64,000 nt of DNA from Amaurobius ferox (GCA_951213105.1 OX578144.1:80058801-80122800), one strand, 5' to 3'; numbered from the stretch's first letter, positions 47,082-56,525 are shown. Notes: a model not told the origin generated them from the letters alone. Made by a program: numbers and translations.

Positions 47082-47141
47082 TGAAGACCCAGACCGTCCG
47101 ACTCGTCCAGAGGACTTAGAGTAACTAGTTGGACGGCCGGC
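47082..47141 (-). mobile_element. 60-bp SINE-tail mini-element with 13-bp target duplication
   Basis: Exactly 60 bases between perfect AAATGGTCCGTGT copies (47069-47081 and 47142-47154). On the minus strand it begins GCCGGCCGTCC and ends GGACGGTCTGGGTCTTCA. The outer stem CCGTCC/GGACGG and inner stem ACTC..GTCC/GGACGAGT form a two-tier hairpin. No tRNA head. Confidence 0.9.
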
Positions 47142-47154
47142 AAATGGTCCGTGT

Positions 47155-47622
47155 GTAATTACTTACCTATACATCAGATTAAAAAAATTTTTGAAAAGTG
47201 TATTTAGATGTACATGATTAATACTATATTATATTCTATTAGCTAATTTAATTATTTTACATATATATATATATATATTTGAAATGTTATAATAAGAATT
47301 ATGTAAAAATAAAAAAAATAAAAATACAATTCAAGTAATATTAACATCACCATAGAAGCAAATTCACGGCCATAATGCCGATAAGAGAAAAGAACAGAAC
47401 CATCCCAAATTCGATGATTAATCAGAATTAAATTCATCTTCAGGTCTGAGTATTTAATTCTAATTAACCCAAACAAATGCCTGTTTCAGATTAAGCAATA
47501 GTACATTACTATAAATGCTTAAACTCAGACTACAGGCATCAAAAAATGAAAAAATGAAAATAGGATACAATAAGAAAATTTGTATTACCATGCGGCGTGA
47601 ACCCTTCTTCTTCCACCACGTG
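47155..47622. other. No gene seen; short (TA)n
   Basis: AT-rich spacer with a (TA)n run near 47260. Confidence 0.5.
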
Positions 47623-47682
47623 TTGAAGACCCAGACCGACCGACTCGTCAACAAGGACATGAGTAGCCATTTGGTCGGCCGG
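47623..47682 (-). mobile_element. 60-bp SINE-tail mini-element (no duplication visible)
   Basis: On the minus strand CCGGCCGACCAAATGGC...GAGTCGGTCGGTCTGGGTCTTCAA. The stem CCGACC/GGTCGG differs from the 47082 copy at two paired positions, so pairing is kept. Flanks do not show a target duplication. Confidence 0.75.
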
Positions 47683-48119
47683 AGTATACCTCAACAGCTT
47701 AATCTAGAAGCACCGGAATGAACAAGTCGAAATTCTACCAGGGAGGCAGTACGAACGTTCACGGTAATACTCCCAGACCCGTCCAGTGAGTCTAAGCTGG
47801 AAACCGGACAAGCAATTCAGAATATTAACTTCCCAAATATGCAATCCTGAATATGAATATGAATCAAAGACGAAAATTCCTACTAAACAAGTAATTCAGA
47901 GGAAAACTGGATAAACGAGAATGCCACTATACACCATTATAAGGGCGCTCAAAACGTAGTTTCAATACTGACAAAAGTTACATTTTTTTGCGGAAATAAA
48001 ATTCAAAACATTAATGTTAATGCATCTTATTTTCCGATTTTTGATTTTTCTAATGTTTTTGACTTAGTTTATTATTTTTCATTTTTATTTATTTATATAA
48101 TTAATAAATAATTATATAT

Positions 48120-48120
<1 letters not shown>
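47683..48120. other. No gene seen
   Basis: AT-rich spacer. CCCAGACCCGTCCAGTGAG at about 47770 may be another tail relic. Confidence 0.4.

Positions 48121-48121
<1 letters not shown>

Positions 48122-48157
<36 letters not shown>
48122..48157. repeat. Poly-T tract
   Basis: About 36 consecutive T residues. Confidence 0.95.
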
Positions 48158-48159
<2 letters not shown>

Positions 48160-48417
48160 TGTATGTTAGTCACTATAATTGGGAATGTTTTCTAGGATGT
48201 TATCGAGTGAAAGTTGATACACTGAGTTGATAATTTTAATAACAAACTTGGGGGGGATATGCATTATTAGTCGCTGTACTCAATAATTCCATAAAATGCG
48301 CTAATCTATAATATTCATCACAAATTTGATTGATTCTAAGAGCCTGGTTTATTATAATATTTCTAAATACAGATATATGCAAACATGAGTCAAATTGTTG
48401 AATTTTTGATGTATTAA

Positions 48418-48464
<47 letters not shown>
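48418..48464. repeat. (TA)n microsatellite bordering the Penelope-type element
   Basis: TA repeat directly followed by AAAGGGTTAATATG. The same junction occurs in inverse at 54510-54575. Confidence 0.95.
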
Positions 48465-48467
<3 letters not shown>

Positions 48468-48613
48468 GGTTAATATGTAAAAATAAAAATGGAAATAAAA
48501 ATGGAGAAGGAAGGCAACGCAAAGTGCTTACACAATGGCGGTAAGGGGTAGTGACCTTACTCCCCAGTTATCAGCATGCATGTCTTAAATACCGCGGCAC
48601 TGCACTCCTGGAC
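48465..48613 (-). repeat. Terminal module X of the Penelope-type element (copy 1)
   Basis: On the minus strand it runs TGCAGTGCCGCGG...GACATGCATGCTGATAACTG...CCCTTACCGCCATTGTG to CCCTTTATA and (TA)n. The same module, inverted relative to this one, lies at 54378-54530. It directly follows the 3' untranslated part of the inverted reverse transcriptase copy. Confidence 0.75.
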
Positions 48614-49231
48614 GCCAGCACTGACTGTAGCCAACCTCCGGAGTGATAATCAAAATTATCACAAGACCTTTTATAAAGGAAAGTGATATTAAAAAGTATT
48701 GGTCCAAGCCTCAGAGACAGCTAAGTTCATGCCTATGCTTCCTCTTTATAACATCAAAACAATCATATTCAGCAGTTTAGATGTTTGTGATGTCATTACT
48801 CTCAAAGACGTATAATCAATGTTCATAATGACCTCAAATATTCACACAAACTTAACCCATATTTTTCATTTTTTCCGTAGTAATTTTTGATGTAATGGAT
48901 CATAAATTGCATTGGATATTTTTGCCTGAATGCCTGTTGTAAGAATTTTTTGTTACTTTCCAATCTGGTGACGTCACTGCTCACAATTCTTTTTGTTCTC
49001 GCTAGACCACCAATAAATATATTCCTAAATATATTCAAGTGTAAATTAGATGACCAATGCATGATTCCTGTTGCAGGAATATTATAAGTTATTCTTTTAT
49101 CATACATATAGAATGACAATTTATTATGGCTGAAATCAATACTGAGATCTAGAAAATTTACGACATTATTCTGTGCTGGTGGATTTTCTTCCAATATTAA
49201 ATTTGAGTGATAAAATTCAAAATTCATTTGG
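48614..49231 (-). pseudogene. Penelope-type reverse transcriptase, C-terminal inverted copy
   Basis: On the minus strand it encodes the last 134 codons of the reverse transcriptase (NFEFYHSNLILEENPPAQN to CEYLRSL and stop), plus about 210 bases of 3' untranslated sequence. It is nearly identical to the corresponding part of the plus-strand copy (49810-50430). The junction with the plus copy is at about 49231, giving a head-to-head pair. Its frame ends in a natural stop with no GIY-YIG nuclease behind it. Confidence 0.85.
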
Positions 49232-50174
49232 AATTAAGTACACAGAAAGAATAAAATACCCATATTTAATAAATATACCCAAGCTTCATAAAACTCCAAA
49301 AAGCTTCAGACCAGTAACAGTTGGATTCAAAACTTATCTCACTAAAGCTAACAAATTGCTTCTTGCAATATTGAAACTTATATTAAAGAAAATTAAAGAT
49401 CGGGGATTTTATATTGTTGGGAACAGCTACGAGGTCATAGAGATCATGAGGAATCATCAAACAAAATTATTTTTCAGAACCTATGATTTTCAAGAGCTAT
49501 TTAACAATATTGAACTCAAGGTATTATACCGAATACTGAACTTGTTGTACGGGGAATTTGAAATGCAAAAATATATAGAAATCAACAAATATAGATCTCT
49601 GATTAAGATAATTATAGAAGAAAACTACCTATATAACGGTCTGAATTTCTATAAGCAAATCAAAGGCATCCCCATGGATGGGGGATGCTCGTCAATTTTA
49701 GCAGACATCTATCTTGATCATTTTGAAAAAATGTCCCATATTAACAATGAAATAATTTACATACGTTACGTTGATGATTTGTTAATAGGTTATAAAAACG
49801 AAAGTTTTCAAATGAATTTTGAATTTTATCACTCAAATTTAATATTGGAAGAAAATCCACCAACACAGAATAATGTCGTAAATTTTCTAGATCTCAGTAT
49901 TGATTTCAGCCATAATATACTGTCATTCTATATATATTATAAAAGAATAACTTATAATATTCCTACAACAAGAATCATGCATTGGACATCTAATTTACAC
50001 TTGAATATATTTAAGAATGTATTTATTGGTGGTCTAGCGAGAACAAAAAGAATTGTAAGCAGTGACGACACCAGATTGGAAAGTGACAAAAAATTCTTAC
50101 AACAGGCATTCAGGAAAAGATATCCAATGCAATTTATGATCTATTACATCAAAAATTACTACAGAAAAAAATGA
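49228..50174 (+). pseudogene. Penelope-like element reverse transcriptase (N-truncated)
   Basis: An open frame of about 315 codons with motifs in order: IPKLHKTPKSFRPVT (RT1), TYDFQELFNNIE (motif A), GIPMDGGCSSILADIYL (B), YIRYVDDLL (C), NNVVNFLDLSI (D/E region) and a thumb stretch. Catalytic YVDD is intact. Upstream of 49228 lies the inverted copy, so the N-terminal part is lost. The frame ends at 50174 in a variant end (YYRKK), about 11 codons before the stop of the inverted copy, so a small change altered the terminus. No nuclease follows. Related to but distinct from the 26.6-kb copy. Confidence 0.88.
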
Positions 50175-50530
50175 AAAATATGGATTAAGTTTGTGTGAAT
50201 ATTTGAGGTCATTATGAACATTGATTATACGTCTTTGAGAGTAATGACATCACAAACATCTAAACTGCTGAATATGATTATTTTGATGTTATAAAGAGGA
50301 AGCATAGGCATGAACTTAGCTGTCTCTGAGGCTTGAACCAATACTTTTTAATATCACTTTCCTTTATAAAAGGTCTTGTGATAATTTTGATTATCACTCC
50401 GGAGGTTGGCTACAGTCAGTGCTGGCGTCCAGGAGGCGATAAGCCCAAAGGTATACCAATTCAGAAAGCTTCTCTCACATCACACGCCAAACGTCGTTTT
50501 ATCGCCAGTTCTGGTACACTATTTTTGCAA
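50175..50530 (+). repeat. 3' untranslated region of the Penelope-type element
   Basis: Bases 50175-50432 mirror 48614-48870. After CTGGCGTCCAGGAG the two copies diverge. Here the sequence continues with GCGATAAGCCCAAAGGTATA and GCCAAACGTCGTTTTATCGCC, which recur in inverse at about 54285-54365. Confidence 0.75.
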
Positions 50531-51190
50531 CTCCTGCAAAAGCGGAGAGAAAGACGATTGTTTTTAATCCGCGATATTGTTCATGAAGACCGATTAGATA
50601 CATTTGTTTCCCATTATTTAAATCACGTTTTATGTGCATTTTGGTTTTAAAGTAATACTATGAAAATACATGTATTTAAGACCTTTTTGTACTGCACACA
50701 GATTGTTTGCAATGAGTGTAAGAAATGTTCCACCCACATATATAATTTATTATTTGAATAAAACCTTTAAATGCGAGATTTTGGAGTAAATATATGTGTA
50801 GGATCCGTATGTTGTCCAATACTTATATAGTACAAGAATCAGTGACGAAAATTGAAGATTATTTGAAAGGAAGAAATATTTGTCATTTTAAAAATGCAAA
50901 ATTTGTGACATTTTAAGGAAATTTGCTTGACATTTTCGGTTTGTTGGAGCAATAAATGTTACTTTTCTGACATACCTAGAATAATGCATCGTTTTTCAAG
51001 GTGGACTTTTCAAGGTTTTCGGAACCCTTGGGATTCGCGACGTGCTAGTTTCATGCAAATTGTCTTAAATTTAAAAACGTGTAAAATTTTGATGCATAAT
51101 TTGGACAAATGGGGATATTTCTTATTTTGGGGTTCTACCATCAAATTAAATTTCAAAAGGGTTTCGTGAGAAAATAAATTTGTAAAACAC
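50531..51190. other. No gene seen
   Basis: AT-rich spacer. The open frame at 50333-50650 lies mostly in element sequence and is not called. Confidence 0.45.
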
Positions 51191-52030
51191 TGATATAATG
51201 TATAGGGAAAATATTATGACGAGGTTGAAAACTCAAATTCTACTTAGTGTTTTCGAGTAGAGCTTGTTTCGGTAGAGCTTGTTTCAAACATTCCTGAAAT
51301 CGAATTGAATGTTTTTAAAGTGATATCTGTGTGTGTGTGTGTGTGTGTCTGTATATTAATGTATGTAGTATGTGCATGTATATTAATGTGTGTGTATGTA
51401 TATTAGTGTGTGTGTATGTATATTAGTGTGTGCGTCCTTGAGTCAGTGGATGCAATATCTAACGAACGGATGGAACGTTTCAAACAAACAAAATTCGATT
51501 ATTACAATCTGTGAATACTGGAAGTCTATTGATTTTATAAGCAATCGAATATTTGGAAACTAGCTCCAAACTTCCGAATGAAATTTTGAAAAAAAATCAT
51601 AAAAAATCAGAACCTTTAATATTGTTACATAAAATATCATTTTTTATTTAATTTTTTATTAGAAAATGAATAACATAAACTTTGGGATAATAGCATGAAC
51701 CGTTCTTGATATATTGTACGTTTTTCAAATAAATTTTAAAAAATACATGAAATTAAAACAGTGCTAACTACCGTAATATGTTTCCATTCCATGTACAATA
51801 TTATGTGACAACGGTGTTAGCATCATTCTGGTAGATTTTATTCACGAAACACTGTTTTACAATAGTTTTGTATTTTGACATCAAACAATTTGTCAAATGT
51901 AATTTATTAGTTTGTCTGTCTGTAATGCTTATCGATAAATTAACAAAATATCGTCAACTTGACATTTTATTTAAAATGTTTCCAAATTGACAAAAATGAC
52001 ACTAAAATTAATAAAAATGATGTCAAATTG
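51191..52030 (+). mobile_element. Helentron-like element, family B (copy 3)
   Basis: Opens with AATGTATAGGGAAAATATTATGACG (half of the hairpin) and the GAAAACTCAAATTC and AGAGCTTGTTTC strings, then a GTGTGT/GTATATTA(A/G)TG microsatellite (51330-51430). It closes with the GTCAAATTGA/AAAATGACAC-rich part as in other B copies. The 3' terminal hairpin is not found. Confidence 0.5.
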
Positions 52031-52314
52031 ATGAATAGTCAATATCTTGGAAAATGAAGTTTAATTTATTTGATAATTCCTGTCCCTTTGGGGAAATTAA
52101 TATTCTTGATTTAAGATATGTTGAGTTTCGCGGTTATAATCGTTTCAAATACAATATTTGCACAAAATAAAAGTTAATTCGGTTAAGCTGTGAAGGACTC
52201 AAAGTCATTGATTGATAAAGTCTTTTTGACACTCCCACCCATTTTATTCGCCCTCGAGTGAGAAACAAAAATATTAAGCTCCGTTAGATTTTGTCCTGTT
52301 GTTGATACTATAAG
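52031..52314. other. No gene seen
   Basis: AT-rich spacer. Confidence 0.5.
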
Positions 52315-52452
52315 CATGGGCGCCCATAGCACTTTTTAGAAGTTAAACGCAATGATATGTACAATATCGACTACCTTGATCCCCACATTTGGGAACCTGA
52401 ATGTCCAGGGAAGCGGAAGTGCCTCCTTTCCCTCCCCTATGGGCACTCATTG
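52315..52452 (-). repeat. Short TIR element, family F (copy 2)
   Basis: CATGGGCGCCCATAG at 52315-52329 and CTATGGGCACTCATT at 52438-52452 are inverted ends. The body on the minus strand matches 986-1137 (GTAGTCGATATTGTAC). Confidence 0.65.
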
Positions 52453-52597
52453 AAAAAACTCCCTGCTTATACTAGTTACCTCAGGACAGAACCTAACGGA
52501 GTTGAGTTTCGATTTCCCAAGAGGTGGAAAAGGGAGTCTTTCCAGACCCCACAAAAGTTTCCGTGAAGTCTAAAACTTTACACACTTAAACCACGCC

Positions 52598-52944
52598 ACG
52601 TCGTTAGATCACCGAAGTCAAGCAGCATCGGGCGCGGTTAGTACTTGGGTGGGTGACCATCTAGGAACACCGCGTGCTATTGGCAGCTTTCGGGCACGGT
52701 AGCCCGGTGGTTTGCGCGCTGGATTTGCACGCTGCCACAACTGCCGCCGTGTTCATGCGGAGTACGATCACGTTAAACATGTGGGTCCGTAAGTCCTTCC
52801 GAGAGGTTGGTGGTAGGGGAAGGAGGGTACGGTCCCTGTGGATGCCTCCCCCACTGGGTTCCGGTCTAAATTGGGTGGCATTTCCCGGCCGTCCAAACAT
52901 TTACCTTACACCTTTGTGGTAGGTCGGACGGTCTGGGTCTCAAC
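52598..52944 (+). mobile_element. 5S-tRNA chimeric SINE: truncated 5S head joined to SINE1
   Basis: A 5'-truncated 5S-like unit (GTTAGATCACCGAAGTC to GTGCTATTGGC, about 52600-52685) is followed after about nine bases by a SINE1 body. The body has an A box (GTAGCCCGGTGG), a deletion that removes the B box, and the 3' hairpin ending CTGGGTCTCAAC. An imperfect flank pair (ACACTTAAACCACGCC on the left, ACACTTATAGCCACGCC on the right) suggests that 5S and SINE1 were inserted together. The 5S part shares GTTAGATC and CATCGGGCG with the 18.6-kb chimera, although the tRNA-derived bodies differ. Confidence 0.8.
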
Positions 52945-52959
52945 AACACTTATAGCCAC

Positions 52960-53018
52960 GCCGGCCACTCAAACAGCTGCTGTAAGCCCTCTGGGTCAGT
53001 CGAGTGGTTTGGGTCTGA
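52960..53018 (+). mobile_element. 59-bp SINE-tail mini-element with 15-bp target duplication
   Basis: GCCGGCCACTC...GAGTGGTTTGGGTCTGA between perfect AACACTTATAGCCAC copies (52945-52959 and 53019-53033). The stem CCACTC/GAGTGG is intact. The left target copy is also the right flank of the preceding SINE. Confidence 0.9.
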
Positions 53019-53065
53019 AACACTTATAGCCACATAATACTATATTAGTCTGTACTTATAGCCAT

Positions 53066-53132
53066 CTCTTCCGGCCACTCAAACAGCTGCTGTAAGCCCT
53101 ATAGGGCTAGTCAAATGGTCTGGGTCTTCAAC
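53066..53132 (+). mobile_element. 67-bp SINE-tail mini-element with 12-bp target duplication
   Basis: Five extra bases, then CCGGCCACTC...TGGTCTGGGTCTTCAAC between perfect ACTTATAGCCAT copies (53054-53065 and 53133-53144). The outer stem is partly decayed on the 3' side (AAATGG against CCACTC). Confidence 0.85.
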
Positions 53133-53141
53133 ACTTATAGC

Positions 53142-53395
53142 CATGGGTGCCCATAGGGGTGTTCAAAGTCACAAATGTAGGTATCAAACTATAGGTATCA
53201 AACTATAATATATTGTACTTCTCATCCATGCGTTTACCCTCTGGAAAATGTTCTATGGGCACCCATAGGGGAGCACGAGGGGGCACTTTCGCTCCCTCGA
53301 ACGTTCAAGGTCAAAAATGTAGGTATTAAGTTAATAGGTATTTACCTCCCATCCTTGAGTTCGGCTATCTCAGGAATAAGTTTTATGGGCGCCTT
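53142..53395 (+). repeat. Short TIR element, family F (two tandem copies)
   Basis: Copy 3 starts CATGGGTGCCCATAG (53142-53156) and ends CTATGGGCACCCATAG (53253-53268), which also serves as the start of copy 4. Copy 4 ends with TTTTATGGGCGCC near 53393. The shared terminus makes the pair look like one insertion into the end of another. Confidence 0.65.
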
Positions 53396-53824
53396 TGAAG
53401 TCTACTCGTTCGAAACAAGGTCGACCTCTCCTGCAGTTATCACACTATATTTTGACCGTTCTATATTTTGACACATACACAACCACACTCTTTCTCTCCC
53501 GCTCTCTGTGTCTCCCTCCCTCCCTTTTACCCGTATTCTAATCACGTTAATTACATGATGATGTACCTAATTCTAATTTTTTCAGAATGTAGCTACATAC
53601 AGAATTTCGTGGCTGTACGTACTCTCTCTAATTTAAAATCTCTAATTTCGAATAATGTTTTAATCCCATTTATTATAAAATATTCCACCTGTTTCTAATT
53701 TTCTACAGAATGCATCTACATATAAATTGCCATAGTGATACGTGCATTCGGACCCTACAGATACACACACACTGGTGGAAATATTTCCCAAAATGTTCGA
53801 AATGTGTTCATGGTGTCTTTAAGT
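53396..53824. other. No gene seen
   Basis: Spacer with a CTCTCTCCCGCTCTC pyrimidine stretch. The 76-codon frame at 53468 is not convincing. Confidence 0.45.
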
Positions 53825-53874
53825 GGAAACCCCAGGCCGTCCGACTCGTCCAGAGGACTTGAGTAACAATTTGG
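53825..53874 (-). repeat. SINE-tail fragment
   Basis: On the minus strand CCAAATTGTTACTCAAGTCC...GAGTCGGACGGCCTGGGGTTTC: the tail module lacking its 5' stem. No target duplication found. Confidence 0.6.
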
Positions 53875-53944
53875 AGTGTATTTTTTCGTCTAAATGTCGT
53901 GATATTATCCGTGAACTTCCTCTATACAATAGCATTAGAAAATA

Positions 53945-54183
53945 TTAAAATGATTCTTTAATTGAGTCAATACTGAATTAATTTAATTCCAATCTAAGAG
54001 ATAATGCATTTAAAAAGTGTCTATATTGCTTAATTGTAAGTTATATATCGGCGATAAGCCCATATTGCTTAATGGTAAGTTATATATCGGCTTCTTTAAT
54101 CTAATCAGTATTGAATTAATTTAATTCCAATCTAAGAGACAATCCATTTAAAACGTGTCTCTATTGCTAAATTGTAAGTTATA
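53945..54183. repeat. Local duplication (about 90 bp, two copies)
   Basis: GAATTAATTTAATTCCAATC...GTAAGTTATA occurs at about 53970-54049 and 54111-54183. Part of it (CATATTGCTTAATGGTAAGT) is repeated again between them. Confidence 0.7.
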
Positions 54184-54199
54184 CATATATATATATATA

Positions 54200-54377
54200 T
54201 ATCCTATAAAAGATAAACCAAATTGCGAGAGTCCTTTCTCTTGATATGGCTGCTATAGTAACCTTGACAGAGAGAGAGAGCACTCCTTCCACGCTGGCGA
54301 TAAAACGAAGTTTGGCGTCTGATTTCAAAGAAGGCTTTCTGGCTTAGTATACTTTTGGGCCTTCCGCTCCCTTTAGT
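54200..54377 (-). repeat. Penelope-type element 3' segment, inverted copy
   Basis: On the minus strand GGCCCAAAAGTATACTAAGCC...CGCCAAACTTCGTTTTATCGCC resembles 50440-50530 on the plus strand, followed by GAGTGCTCTCTCTCTC. Confidence 0.6.
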
Positions 54378-54513
54378 GCAGTGCCGCGGTATTTAAGACA
54401 TGCATGCTGATAACTGGGAAGTAAGGTCACCACCCCTTACCGCCATTGTGTAAGCACTTTACGTTGCCTTCCTTTTTCATTTTTATTTCCATTTTTATTT
54501 TTACATATTAACC

Positions 54514-54573
<60 letters not shown>

Positions 54574-54590
54574 TTGCATACTGTGATCAC
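54378..54590 (+). repeat. Terminal module X (copy 2) with (TA)n
   Basis: TGCAGTGCCGCGG to CCCTTTATA, then (TA)n (54518-54575). Nearly identical, in inverse, to 48418-48613. Modules X therefore bracket about 6 kb as a large inverted pair. Confidence 0.8.
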
Positions 54591-54903
54591 AGTGGTATAT
54601 GTAAATAAAAACAATAAAAATAAAACACTGTACTTCTTATTGAGTTGAACTTTTAAAATAATCCAATATGGTTTCTTAGACATATGCCTTACTAATGATG
54701 CAACTTTCAATTAAAAATAGTTCATTGATTAACATTTCTAGCATTTCAGAATCTTCCTGATTAACTGAAAAACAGCTTTCAGAAAATCATCATATGATTT
54801 AAAATAGAAAATTCTGTGAAAAAAATGGTTCGCTTGGAAATAAATGGCAGAAATACTTGGATATTTTTTTCTGTTCCTTGCTCGTTATACAACAGGTGCT
54901 TTA
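54591..54903. other. No gene seen
   Basis: AT-rich spacer. Confidence 0.5.
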
Positions 54904-54907
54904 TTAA

Positions 54908-55002
54908 ACTTTTGCTTACGGGCGGGGCAGCGTCCATCCCAGACGAAGAACTTCTCAAAAACATCGTGTGGGATTGAGGCTGTCCCACCCGTAAGCAAAA
55001 GG
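54908..55002. mobile_element. piggyBac-type MITE with TTAA sites (copy 2)
   Basis: 95 bases. Left ACTTTTGCTTACGGGCGGGG and right CCCACCCGTAAGCAAAAGG are inverted ends. TTAA on both borders (54904-54907 and 55003-55006). A shorter relative of 46036-46173, sharing the inner GAAGAACTTCTCAAAAA. Confidence 0.82.
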
Positions 55003-55019
55003 TTAATAAAGAATTCTAA

Positions 55020-55176
55020 ATAGGCCGTCCGTTTCCGCGTTATGCAGGTTTCGTTTCACACAGGGGAAACAACATAAATGTTCTATATTTTTGTAACGGT
55101 GCTAAAAATATTCTCCACTTATTGCAGTATTCCGTTACCTGCAGGTTCCGTTCCAGACAGACAGGTTTGACTGTAT
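55020..55176 (-). repeat. Possible pogo/Tigger-type transposon end
   Basis: Ends with GACAGGTTTGACTGTATAG and contains GCAGGTTTCG and CCTGCAGGTTCCG, which mirror the segment at 46946. Truncated; the other end is not found. Confidence 0.4.
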
Positions 55177-55776
55177 AGACAATTTTATGACAGCGAAATC
55201 TGCAGAAAAAGTGACTTAAATACTGTCGTCACTTCCGGCGTGATGTTTTGTTACTTTCATAGCACAAATAGACGAGTTTACACAGTCTTAAAACTAAGCA
55301 GAGTACGCACAAATATATATCTATCTCATAGAAGAGATAATTATACAAGCTCCGTGTGATTTCACTAATGGTTTGAGAGAAACCCGATCTAACGAAGAGC
55401 CCCACTGCTGGTGAGAAAATTCTGGATACTTAAAAGTCTTAAATCGGATGAGGAAAATAAACACCTCACCGCAGTCGCCTGACCGCTGTGTTGAGTAGAA
55501 ATATCATGTTGTGATATATCCCCGGGATCTATGATGCATATTCAATGTAGGTCACAGACGGTCTCGTTAAAGAAACTTACTTTTGATGGGCAGATTCTGC
55601 CACGAAATTGCCAGAAAGTAGTGGAGAATTGGTGAGAATTCTTGGAGAATACAAAATAGCAATAAAGAGAAGTTGTTTGAATGGGATGTCACTTACATTA
55701 TTTTTATTAATACTACACACATCGTCTAATTCACCCTAGGAGTGTTTAGAGTAGTTGTATGAACATCCGATATATT
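55177..55776. other. No gene seen
   Basis: Spacer without recognised features. Confidence 0.5.
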
Positions 55777-56525
55777 ACATTCCCTGCAAATACATGGTAA
55801 TGTATAGGAAAAGTATTGCAATCAGGCCAAAAATCGCAACTCGAGTTTTCGACGGATCTACACGTTTCGAGACCTCTAGAATACGAAAAAACTTTTTTTA
55901 GCATGACGTCTGTTTGTGTGTCTGTCTGTCTATGCAGATTTTGTATCCTCTCTAACTAAAAAACTAATTGACCGAATTTCATAAAATTTGGTAAGTCACT
56001 TGTGGGCGAATCTGGTGCTGATTGGTTTTGGATACGATTCAGGATAAAAGAACCCACCTTTTTTTGCGAAAAGGCCTGCAAAAGCCTGTATCCACTCTAG
56101 TTGAAAAACTAATGGACCAAATTTCACAAATTTCGGTAGATAAGTCACTTGTGGGTCACCCTGGTGCTGATTAGATTTTGGTATGATTCGAAAAAAAATA
56201 ACCTGCCTTTTTTTGCGAAATGGCCTGCTATCGTCAAAATCTAAAATAAAAAAATTCGTGTGCTCAAATATATCCATTAAATACTTGTTTTACACGTAAT
56301 TTTTAATGAAGAAAAGAATAAAACTAACCCCATTACACTAGGGCTAGCCGTTCTCGAGATATTTTAGTTTTTTCGTTTTTTTTCTACGCCACCTTAGAAA
56401 ATAAGTCTAGTTACCAAATGAGAATGAAAATTGAATTACAAGTGCTTTAAATTTAATTAAAATAAAGAGAACGTGAATATAAGTCTGCAGAGAAAGTTAT
56501 GTGCGGCCCACATCAAATTTTTTTT
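55777..56525 (+). mobile_element. Helentron-like element, family A (copy 5)
   Basis: Starts ACATTCCCTGCAAATACATGG, has CTCGAGTTTTCGACGG, a GTGTGTCTGTCTGTC tract and two tandem units of about 145 bp (TGTATCC at about 55942 and 56087). It ends CTGCAGAGAAAGTTATGTGCGG and the terminal stem-loop before a T run. Confidence 0.75.

Noticed and set aside
49173..49227. First 18 codons of the plus-strand frame as true N-terminus of the reverse transcriptase
   Set aside because: These bases belong to the inverted copy. Similarity to reverse transcriptase begins only after the junction at about 49228.
48420..54590. Hammerhead ribozyme in the Penelope-type terminal regions
   Set aside because: Penelope-like elements often carry one, so I looked for the CUGANGA...GAAA core on both strands. 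I found no arrangement with the required stems. A descriptor search such as RNAmotif would settle it.
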